Below, piece after piece: positions 1 through 4,631 of a DNA stretch of 6,012 nt. The notes under the pieces were generated by a model, which saw nothing but the letters and a program-made list of their open reading frames with translations, had not been told where the DNA came from and did no database searches. Source of the DNA: Planctomycetaceae bacterium (GTDB lineage: Bacteria > Planctomycetota > Planctomycetia > Planctomycetales > Planctomycetaceae); contig JALQWE010000250.1 in the NCBI GenBank assembly GCA_023258825.1, positions 1 through 6,012 of the forward strand. Direction: 5' to 3'. The position numbers were made by a program, and so were the translations under genes. Numbering within the stretch: the first letter of the stretch is position 1; every line of letters starts with the position of its first letter.

Positions 1-199
1 CCTGGTCAATCTGTTCAAACCCCTCCTCCGCGAGACTGCGTAAGAGCAAGAGTTTTTGCTCTCCCTCCGAGGTTTTCAGTTCCAGCAATCGTAGCCCATC
101 ACGAACGACCTCGCTGGCATTTTTGTACCTGCCAGATGCGACAAGTTGATCGACAAACTCTGAGTAGTGCTCGGTCAAATTCACGTTCTTCGTTGGCAT
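1..199 (-). CDS. parD: ParD-family antitoxin (ribbon-helix-helix), C-terminus cut by window edge
   Basis: Reading the minus strand from the ATG at 199-197 gives 66 residues, open to the window edge. It begins MPTKNVNLTEHYSEFVDQLV and continues through ASGRYKNASEVVRDGLRLLE. This is the N-terminal ribbon-helix-helix signature of ParD antitoxins: a short beta strand (KNVNL), a first helix, then the S/A-S-G-R-Y-x-N-A-S-E-V-V-R-x-G-L-R-L-L-E stretch at about residues 22-40. ParD proteins are usually 80-95 residues, so only the toxin-binding tail is missing. The family neutralises a ParE-type toxin (many ParE proteins poison gyrase) and represses its own operon as a DNA-bound dimer. A ribosome binding site GGAG (209-206) lies six bases before the ATG. 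The parE toxin gene would be expected just left of the window; this is not visible. The gene lies on the inferred element side of the tRNA scar at 806-865. Confidence 0.88.
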   Translation of the reverse strand, partial: MPTKNVNLTEHYSEFVDQLVASGRYKNASEVVRDGLRLLELKTSEGEQKLLLLRSLAEEGFEQIDQ

Positions 200-247
200 G
201 CCCTGCTCCACCTGCTTCGTTTCATCTCGCACCAACTCTGCTGCAGA

Positions 248-276
248 AGTTTAGCACAATTGGCAAATATTGCCAA
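248..276 (-). promoter_or_regulatory. Predicted sigma70-type promoter of parD
   Basis: On the minus strand TTGGCA (276-271, five of six matches to the -35 consensus) is followed after exactly 17 bases by TAAACT (253-248, four of six matches to the -10). Transcription would start near 241, about 40 bases before the parD ATG. The -35 box and spacer sit inside the inverted repeat at 257-279, so a protein bound there would block RNA polymerase. Confidence 0.55.
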
Positions 277-279
277 TTG
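257..279. promoter_or_regulatory. Perfect 10-bp inverted repeat, probable ParD operator
   Basis: The arms CAATTGGCAA (257-266) and TTGCCAATTG (270-279) are perfect reverse complements separated by three bases (ATA). The repeat covers the -35 box and spacer of the predicted parD promoter. Ribbon-helix-helix antitoxins commonly autorepress by binding such palindromes, so this is the natural operator candidate (inference). It could also form a hairpin in RNA, but no U-tract follows on either strand, so a terminator is unlikely. Confidence 0.6.
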
Positions 280-502
280 CGGGACCAGGCACATTGCCGT
301 CTCCTTCCATCCTGTGACTTCCGCAAAGGGCGACGGCCTGCCTCTGATGCGCATGGCCATGCAGCGAACGACGTGGCAAACATTCCCGCCAGTGGAATCG
401 AATTGATGGCGAAACAAACTCGTGTTCCTGCCGTGCTTGCGAATGCCACGATCCTGTTCGCCGCTAACTTCGGCAGCGGATACCAGGGCTTCGTTGGTGT
501 CG

Positions 503-519
503 CAGGACGAATCGTCCTG
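503..519. repeat. 17-base near-perfect palindrome
   Basis: CAGGACGA (503-510) and TCGTCCTG (512-519) are perfect 8-bp arms around a single A at 511. The right arm ends on the base where the next inverted repeat begins, so the two dyads are directly abutting. No gene start is close enough to make this an obvious operator. Confidence 0.6.
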
Positions 520-551
520 AGTGAATTTCGTTTTCGTTTTCGTTTTCACTC
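519..551. repeat. Hexanucleotide tandem repeat enclosed by a 7-bp inverted repeat
   Basis: About 3.7 copies of TTTCGT run from 526 to 547. They are enclosed by GAGTGAA (519-525) and TTCACTC (545-551), which are perfect reverse complements. The structure is therefore a 7-bp stem with a 19-base loop made of the repeat. On the minus strand the repeat reads as a run of GAAAAC units. Replication slippage could change the copy number. The role is unknown. Confidence 0.65.
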
Positions 552-805
552 CACTCCGTCGATGTCGATTTGCCCCGAAACAGCACGTCATAGACTGCTC
601 TGGTCCAGACAACTCATGAGGGCGTCGCATGAGTATGCTGGAGTTTCCGGCAAACACAGTTGCCGCAGGATGGTTCATAGAGGTTTTTGACGAGCTGAAA
701 AAACGTCTTTTCTCAGCGTTCAACTTGCGGGCACCATAGGTGGCACCTCGACAGCGGCTTCTTCTCGCAACTCTCTTCTGGGTTGGCCGTGACGTCAACT
801 CCGAA

Positions 806-865
806 CCGCTATTGAAAACCGGAGTGCCCTCACGGGTACTCAGGGTTCGAATCCCTGTCTCGCCG
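806..865 (+). tRNA. 3' half of a tRNA-Ser (anticodon TGA); 5' half missing, probable attachment-site remnant
   Basis: From the anticodon loop onward the serine tRNA pattern is intact: loop ATTGAAA (811-817) with TGA at 813-815, a 3' anticodon stem ACCGG (818-822), and the long class II variable arm AGTGCCC-TCAC-GGGTACT (823-840). The T arm CAGGG-TTCGAAT-CCCTG (841-857), the 3' acceptor strand TCTCGCC (858-864) and a G discriminator (865) follow. No CCA is encoded. The matching acceptor strand GGCGAGA is absent upstream, no credible D arm is present, and the 5' anticodon stem (CCGCT, 806-810) has one C-C mismatch. It cannot be a working tRNA. Integrases that target tRNA genes leave exactly such a 3' fragment at the distal end of the insertion, and crossover at the anticodon loop is a known class. 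This reading puts the inserted DNA on the left and the original chromosome on the right. Confidence 0.8.
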
Positions 866-944
866 CTCAGGTGACGACACCCGGAATGGCAGACTGTTGA
901 GATCAGTGCAGAAAGCGTTCAATGTCCATCGCACCATAGAAGTC

Positions 945-967
945 TCCGAGTACTCAACTCGCTCGGA
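945..967 (+). promoter_or_regulatory. Possible leader hairpin just before the leader-ORF ribosome binding site
   Basis: TCCGAG (945-950) can pair with CTCGGA (962-967) across an 11-base loop. The hairpin ends six bases before the GGAGGAG ribosome binding site at 973-979. It could influence access to that site, but a 6-bp dyad of this size is not rare by chance. Confidence 0.25.
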
Positions 968-981
968 AGTTCGGAGGAGAT

Positions 982-1044
982 ATGGAATCCGAGAGTGGCC
1001 GTAGAGTATTTCTCGAACCTCGCCCACGGAGTTCTCTGGTATGA
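982..1044 (+). CDS. Short 20-codon leader ORF translationally coupled to the macro-domain gene
   Basis: ATG at 982 opens a 20-residue frame (MESESGRRVF then LEPRPRSSLV) that ends at TGA 1042-1044. It has the strongest ribosome binding site in this part of the window, GGAGGAG at 973-979, though at 2-5 bases from the ATG the spacing is short. Its TGA overlaps the ATG of the macro gene as ATGA (1041-1044), the usual layout for translational coupling. The peptide has no recognisable domain and is probably a leader whose translation delivers ribosomes to the next gene. The alternative is that the ORF is accidental and the macro gene uses its own GGAG at 1028-1031. No similar peptide is known to me. 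Confidence 0.4.
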   Translation: MESESGRRVFLEPRPRSSLV

Positions 1045-1538
1045 ACCTAACGATCGTCGAAGGGGACCTGCTGGATCAGGACGTGGAAGTGATTGTCAAC
1101 GCATGGAATCGGAACATCATCCCATGGTGGCTGCTGATTCCGCAGGGTGTCTCGGGTGCAATCAAAAAACGCGGCGGGCTCCAGCCGTTCCGGGAACTTC
1201 GACTGATGGGCGCCATTCCGTTGGGCCACGCCGTGGAAACGTCCGCAGGAACGCTCCCATTCAAGTCCATTATCCATGTTGCCGGAATCAACATGTTCTG
1301 GCGATCATCGGAACGGTCGATTCGAGACTCAGTGCGGAATGCGATGACTTTAGCTGCCAAACGCGGCTATCGGTCTATCGCAATCCCGCTGATTGGCGCC
1401 GGTTCCGGCGGTGGCAAACCTGACAAAATCCAAAAGTTCATCGAAGACGAACTGCACCGCTGCTCATTCGACGGTGACGTCCGCATTGTCCGGTATACCA
1501 AAACGCCAACCAATAAGGCGGGCAATCAAAGCCACTGA
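1041..1538 (+). CDS. Macro-domain protein (ADP-ribose-type ligand binding or hydrolysis)
   Basis: This 165-residue protein is essentially one macro domain. Visible hallmarks are the N-terminal EGDLLDQDVEVIVNAWNRN (residues 7-25, the G-D-I...V-D-A-I-V-N-A-x-N motif), the loop QGVSGAI (35-41), the LPFKSIIHVAGIN strand (about 73-85) and the phosphate-binding loop AIPLIGAGSGGG (about 113-124). The family binds ADP-ribose and related ligands; some members remove ADP-ribose from proteins or nucleic acids or deacetylate O-acetyl-ADP-ribose. The active YmdB/MacroD enzymes have Asp in the G-V-D-G-A-I loop, but here the residue is Ser38 (V-S-G-A-I), and Trp22 interrupts the usual N-A-A-N. Activity may therefore differ or be limited to binding. 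It is cytoplasmic, with no signal peptide or membrane segment. The start is supported by GGAG at 1028-1031 and by the ATGA overlap with the leader ORF. Stand-alone function in this genome is unknown. Confidence 0.88.
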   Translation: MNLTIVEGDLLDQDVEVIVNAWNRNIIPWWLLIPQGVSGAIKKRGGLQPFRELRLMGAIPLGHAVETSAGTLPFKSIIHVAGINMFWRSSERSIRDSVRNAMTLAAKRGYRSIAIPLIGAGSGGGKPDKIQKFIEDELHRCSFDGDVRIVRYTKTPTNKAGNQSH

Positions 1539-1571
1539 TCAGCCTTTGTAGACATCGATCAGCGGCTTTAC

Positions 1572-1727
1572 TTACGGCAGCAGCAAAACTTCTACGTCAT
1601 CCCGAAATTCCAAATCCCGCAATCGTCCGGCGCCCGGTGAATCGCCTGGCTCTTCCGAGAGCGACTTCACACTTTGCACTCTTGTTCCCAGAGCGACAGC
1701 AGACGCACCCCATTCACCCCCCGACCG
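1572..1727 (-). pseudogene. Possible remnant of a gene 3' end (open frame with no start)
   Basis: On the minus strand 51 codons are open from just after a TGA (1730-1728) to a TAA (1574-1572). They include SVKSLSEEPGDSPGAG and end in the acidic, well-balanced tail LRDLEFRDDVEVLLLP. That composition looks more like real protein than the neighbouring frames do. There is no ATG start. Upstream, another minus-strand frame ends VVDLTVGG at a TGA (1716-1714), right after a six-G run at 1717-1722. One missing G there would join the two frames. This suggests either a frameshifted relic or a conserved intergenic repeat that happens to be open. I recognise no family. Confidence 0.25.
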
Positions 1728-1731
1728 TCAA

Positions 1732-1770
1732 ATCCACAACCCGACGGGTGGATGCCGCTATCGCAGCGGC
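1732..1770. repeat. Two adjacent hairpins (REP-like pair)
   Basis: The first dyad pairs ATCCAC (1732-1737) with GTGGAT (1748-1753) and has a smaller CCG-A-CGG dyad inside. The second begins on the next base: GCCGCT (1754-1759) pairs with AGCGGC (1765-1770) around ATCGC. Two abutting hairpins between genes resemble REP/BIME-type elements, but only one pair is seen here, so repetition in the genome cannot be judged from the window. Confidence 0.45.
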
Positions 1771-1959
1771 CTGTGGTTTCACCCTGTTTCGATGCTGCAG
1801 TCGAACCGCGTGAGGATGCAGCGTGTCAGAAAGCCTGGGCACTTTTTGGGAAACACTGCTGCACGCCTCGTTTGAACGATTCCGGTGTCTTTCCCAGTGA
1901 TTTTCTGCTTCGACCTTCTGCCGCTTTGGCAAACCATCGGTGAAAACCCGACTGCCGGC

Positions 1960-1988
1960 TTGACACCTTTCAACACCACCGATAGATT
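1960..1988 (+). promoter_or_regulatory. Predicted sigma70-type promoter of the tetR-ABC operon
   Basis: A perfect -35 box TTGACA (1960-1965) is followed by a 17-base spacer and TAGATT (1983-1988, four of six matches to TATAAT). Transcription would start near 1995, inside the palindrome at 1991-2014 and only about 24 bases before the ATG at 2018. This leaves a very short leader. Confidence 0.7.
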
Positions 1989-1990
1989 TA

Positions 1991-2014
1991 TTTCAATCAA
2001 TTGTTTGATTGAAA
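1991..2014. promoter_or_regulatory. Perfect 10-bp inverted repeat, probable TetR-family operator
   Basis: TTTCAATCAA (1991-2000) and TTGATTGAAA (2005-2014) are perfect reverse complements around TTGT. The dyad starts two bases after the -10 box and covers the predicted transcription start, the ideal place for a repressor. TetR-family dimers bind palindromes of this size and are often encoded directly downstream, so autorepression of the operon is the likely role (inference). The repeat ends four bases before the preferred ATG. Confidence 0.75.
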
Positions 2015-2017
2015 CGG

Positions 2018-2671
2018 ATGTTTGAAGTGGACGATACACGTCAAAAACTGATCAATTGTGCTGGCGAAGTCTTTTCCGCAAAAGGGTTTGAGACGACGAC
2101 GGTGCGTGAAGTCTGCCAGGCGGCCGGGGTGAACATAGCGGCTATTCACTATCATTTCGGGGATAAAGAGCGGCTGTATCTTGAGTGCGTCAAGCACGCA
2201 CATTGCCAGCACGGAATGCCTGAATTTGACTGGCCGAACGGGACGTCATCTCAGGACAGGCTCACCATGATGGTCACGCATATGCTCACGATGATGCTGG
2301 CGACTGACCAGCCTGCATGGCAGATTGAATTGATGATGCGTGAGCTGGCTCGCCCCACGGCTGCCTGCCGTGTGCTGGTTGAAGAATTCATCTCGCCTGT
2401 CTTTACGCAGTTGCTTGCAGTTGTGAGCGAGATGTTGCCGGCTGAAACACCGCTGCTGGCGAGGCAGCAGACGGCCTTCAGCGTGGTTGCCCAGTGCCTG
2501 CTGTATCGCTACCACCGTCCGATTGGGCAGTTGTTGATTGGTCAGGAACAATTCCAGCGACTGCTCAATGTGGACACCGTCGCCCGGCAGATTGTGGCGT
2601 TCAGCCTTGGAGGAATTCGCGAGTGCGCCCGCCAATACGGGGGCTCGGCTGACAAGGAGGCCGGGGCATGA
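2018..2671 (+). CDS. TetR-family transcriptional repressor, CecR/YbiH-like (DUF1956-type C-terminus)
   Basis: From the ATG at 2018 the protein has 217 residues. The N-terminal domain is a clear TetR helix-turn-helix: DTRQKLINCAGEVFSAKGFE (6-25), then TTTVREVCQAAGVNIAAIHY (26-45) and the H-F-G-D-K-E-R-L-Y ending (46-54). The A-G-V-N-x-A-A-I-x-Y-H-F-G-D-K pattern and a helical C-terminal part of about 150 residues fit the CecR (YbiH) group. In E. coli, cecR lies next to the ybhGFSR transporter genes, a parallel to this operon. A TTG three codons upstream (2009) is an alternative start but lies inside the palindrome. Neither start has a good Shine-Dalgarno site, and the leader is short, so initiation may be weak. 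Such a design keeps repressor levels low (inference). The stop overlaps the permease start as ATGA (2668-2671). The inducing ligand cannot be read from the sequence. Confidence 0.88.
   Translation: MFEVDDTRQKLINCAGEVFSAKGFETTTVREVCQAAGVNIAAIHYHFGDKERLYLECVKHAHCQHGMPEFDWPNGTSSQDRLTMMVTHMLTMMLATDQPAWQIELMMRELARPTAACRVLVEEFISPVFTQLLAVVSEMLPAETPLLARQQTAFSVVAQCLLYRYHRPIGQLLIGQEQFQRLLNVDTVARQIVAFSLGGIRECARQYGGSADKEAGA
2656..2660 (+). promoter_or_regulatory. Strong ribosome binding site for the permease, inside the tetR tail
   Basis: GGAGG lies seven bases before the permease ATG at 2668 and within the last codons of the regulator gene. It fixes the permease start and implies translation of the pump component at a higher rate than the regulator, whose own start has no such site. 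Confidence 0.8.
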
Positions 2672-3810
2672 ATTGGCTTGCGTGGAAGATGCTGACTGGG
2701 GATCGGACGAAGTATTTCGGCATCGTCTTCGGGGTTGCATTCGGGACACTCCTGATCGCCCAGCAGTCCTCGATTTTCGTCGGCCTGATGCGTCGCACTT
2801 CCAGTCAGATCATTGACATTACCTCCGCAGATATCTGGGTCATGGATCAGCGTCAGCGGAATGTTGACGATATTCGCCCGATGCCTGAGTCTCGTCTGCA
2901 CCGCGTTCGCGGCGTGGCGGGAGTGGAATGGGCGGTAAGGCTCTCCAAATCGATGGTCAGAGTCAGGACGTTGAATGGCGACTTCACGCAGGGAATTCTC
3001 GTTGGTCTGGACGATGCGTCATTCACTGGAGCGCCCGGTGAAATGTTGCAGGGCCAGCACATTGACTTGCGTCGTCCGGACGGTGTCATTCTCGACATCG
3101 ACGGATACCGGCAGCTCTTTCCCGGCGAACCAGTGACGGTGGGACGTGTGCTGGACATGAACGACCGCCGGGCGGTGGTCGTCGGGATCTGCAGGGTGAC
3201 GCCACCGTTCCAGACATTTCCGGTGATCTATACGCGTTACAGTCAGGCCCTGCAGTTCATGCCGCGCGAACGGAATACGCTTTCTTTTATTCTGGCCAGG
3301 GCCAGCAGCGGTCAGGACCTGCAGGTTCTTGGAAAACGCATCTCGCAGCAGACCGGCCTGAAAGCGATGACATGGGATGAGTTCTTTTGGTTGAACATCG
3401 GATACTACATCGACAACACGGGCATTCCGGTCAATTTTGGAATCACGGTGATGCTTGGTTTCATTGTAGGCGGAGCGATTGCCGGTCAGACGTTTTACCT
3501 GTTCACTCTGGAAAACCTCAAACAGTTCGGCAGTCTGAAGGCGATGGGGGTCACAAATCTCAGGCTGATCGGCATGATTCTTTTTCAGGCTACGATTGTC
3601 GGTGTGATGGGTTATGGAATCGGACTTGGAGCATCAGCCGGTTTCTTTGAGCTGATGGAAAGCAGCGGCCAGGCGGATCTTCGTGGAATGTGGGTTCCAT
3701 GGCAGGTGGCCGCGATCGCGGCAGTGGCGGTCGGCTTGATTGTCGTGATTTCCAGTTTGCTCAGCCTGCACCGCGTCCTCGTCCTTGAGCCCGCAGTGGT
3801 CTTCAAGTAG
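2668..3810 (+). CDS. ABC transporter permease, DevC-like (FtsX/MacB superfamily)
   Basis: The 380-residue protein has the layout of the FtsX-type permeases. It has one N-terminal membrane helix (about 17-37, FGIVFGVAFGTLLIAQQ), a large periplasmic domain (about 40-253) and three C-terminal helices (about 256-279, 300-327 and 345-366). The cytoplasmic loop LENLKQFGSLKAMGVTNLRL (281-300) is the typical coupling segment that contacts the ATPase, and the chain ends in L-E-P-A-V-V-F-K. Length and order match DevC, the permease of the DevBCA exporter, which works with an HlyD-type adaptor. It sits in the inner membrane as a dimer in the known family. The start is supported by GGAGG and by the four-base overlap with the regulator. 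The ATPase gene begins 38 bases after its stop. The substrate is unknown; DevC relatives export glycolipids, lipoproteins or toxic compounds. Confidence 0.87.
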   Translation: MNWLAWKMLTGDRTKYFGIVFGVAFGTLLIAQQSSIFVGLMRRTSSQIIDITSADIWVMDQRQRNVDDIRPMPESRLHRVRGVAGVEWAVRLSKSMVRVRTLNGDFTQGILVGLDDASFTGAPGEMLQGQHIDLRRPDGVILDIDGYRQLFPGEPVTVGRVLDMNDRRAVVVGICRVTPPFQTFPVIYTRYSQALQFMPRERNTLSFILARASSGQDLQVLGKRISQQTGLKAMTWDEFFWLNIGYYIDNTGIPVNFGITVMLGFIVGGAIAGQTFYLFTLENLKQFGSLKAMGVTNLRLIGMILFQATIVGVMGYGIGLGASAGFFELMESSGQADLRGMWVPWQVAAIAAVAVGLIVVISSLLSLHRVLVLEPAVVFK

Positions 3811-3848
3811 CCACCGGAGTCTCGCGCCTTACCTATGAAAGACAATCA

Positions 3849-4568
3849 ATGAATTCACCTGCCGGCATTGCTGTTCTCTGCCGTGGTGTCACGAAAGAAT
3901 TCGGTACCGGCGAGGCGAAGGTGCAGGCTTTGCGCGGAATCGACGTTGATATTCTGTATGGGCAGATGACCCTGTTGGTTGGCCCCAGCGGATGTGGCAA
4001 GACGACATTGATTTCGATCATCGCCGGGCTGCTGGACCCGACTGCGGGCGAAGTCTCCTTGCTGGGGCAGAATCGTCGCAATCTGTCCGGCAGCAGACTC
4101 GTCCGGTTCCGTGCCGAAAACGTTGGATTTGTATTTCAGCAGTACAACCTGCTGCCGTCGCTGACCGCGGTTGAAAACGCGGCCGTACCATTGTTGATCC
4201 GCGGAGTGCGTCGGTCGGAGGCAATCGAACGCGCGATGGTCCTGATGATCGAAGTCGGGCTCAGGGACCGCGCATTCGCGCTGCCTGCTCAGCTTTCAGG
4301 CGGTCAGCAACAACGGGTCGCAATTGCTCGGGCACTTGTGAACGAGCCCCGACTGCTGGTCTGCGATGAGCCGACCGCCGCTCTGGATGCCCAGGCAGGA
4401 CGGACTGTCATGAATTTGATCAAGCGAGTGACTGTTCGCGGCGATCGGGCCGTCATTGTCGTCACTCATGACAATCGAGTGTTTGATCTGGGTGATCGGA
4501 TCATCGCGATGGCGGACGGACTGGTGGAGACGACAGCTGAGGCGTCAAATCAGTCAGGTGTTCATTGA
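3849..4568 (+). CDS. ABC transporter ATP-binding protein, DevA/LolD/MacB-like
   Basis: This 239-residue nucleotide-binding subunit has all catalytic motifs intact: Walker A GPSGCGKT (45-52), Q-loop in VFQQYNLLP (95-103), signature LSGGQQQR (149-156), Walker B LLVCDE (169-174, catalytic Glu174), D-loop ALD (178-180) and H-loop His207 in VVTHDNRVF. The short length, the F-G-x-G-x-x-x-V-Q-A-L-R-G start and the Q-Q-Y-N-L-L-P-S-L-T motif are typical of the LolD/MacB/DevA group, which pairs with FtsX-type permeases such as the gene just upstream. It hydrolyses ATP in the cytoplasm to drive the pump. The ribosome binding site is weak (GAAAG, 3837-3841). A five-codon frame (3835-3852) ends in a TGA that overlaps the ATG as ATGA and may help initiation. 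A gap of 63 bases leads to the adaptor gene, still on the same strand. Confidence 0.92.
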   Translation: MNSPAGIAVLCRGVTKEFGTGEAKVQALRGIDVDILYGQMTLLVGPSGCGKTTLISIIAGLLDPTAGEVSLLGQNRRNLSGSRLVRFRAENVGFVFQQYNLLPSLTAVENAAVPLLIRGVRRSEAIERAMVLMIEVGLRDRAFALPAQLSGGQQQRVAIARALVNEPRLLVCDEPTAALDAQAGRTVMNLIKRVTVRGDRAVIVVTHDNRVFDLGDRIIAMADGLVETTAEASNQSGVH

Positions 4569-4631
4569 CAGACATTCAGCAGGAATCTGCAGAATGCTCC
4601 CATCACTATTAACCCCGGAATCAACCTCACA

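Larger units (their letters stand above)
280..805. other. Gene-free, palindrome-rich stretch between parD and the tRNA fragment
   Basis: Long open frames exist on both strands, but their translations are rich in Arg, Ser, His and Cys, show no domain I recognise and lack good ribosome binding sites, so I do not call a gene. The stretch holds a 12-bp perfect palindrome (GCATGGCCATGC, 351-362), a 17-base palindrome (503-519), a hexamer repeat inside an inverted repeat (519-551) and a 7-bp inverted repeat, ACTCATG at 612-618 with CATGAGT at 628-634. The density of dyads suggests a structured noncoding element or a dispersed intergenic repeat of the host lineage. No transposase or integrase is visible. 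Confidence 0.5.
1539..1959. other. Intergenic stretch with hairpins and possible decayed coding sequence
   Basis: About 420 bases separate the macro gene from the tetR promoter. I see no complete gene with a credible start and ribosome binding site on either strand. The content I can point to is a pair of adjacent hairpins at 1732-1770 and a minus-strand open stretch at 1572-1727 that reads like a protein tail. No strong terminator with a U-tract follows the macro stop codon. GATCAGC occurs twice near the stop (1538-1565) as a short direct repeat of unclear meaning. Confidence 0.5.

Noticed and set aside
136..798. Long overlapping frames on both strands between parD and the tRNA fragment
   Set aside because: Low-complexity Arg/Ser/His/Cys-rich translations, no ribosome binding sites and no recognisable domain; one overlaps the confident parD gene and the minus-strand one runs into the parD start region.
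784..810. TGGCCG at 784-789 as the D arm of a full serine tRNA
   Set aside because: The matching 3' side of a D stem, the GG of the D loop and the 5' acceptor strand GGCGAGA are absent, so the 5' half is not a tRNA; the match is short enough to be chance.
995..1423. Plus-strand frame overlapping the macro gene
   Set aside because: It is a shadow in another frame of a clearly recognisable macro domain.
1674..2039. Several frames between the macro gene and tetR on both strands
   Set aside because: No ribosome binding sites, biased composition and overlap with the strong tetR promoter and operator.
3843..3850. CAATCAAT before the ATPase start as a second regulator half-site
   Set aside because: Only an 8-base match to one operator arm, with no inverted partner.
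3835..3852. Five-codon ORF before the ATPase with an ATGA overlap
   Set aside because: Too short and without a properly spaced ribosome binding site (GGAG is about 16 bases away) to call a gene; mentioned only as a possible aid to ATPase initiation.
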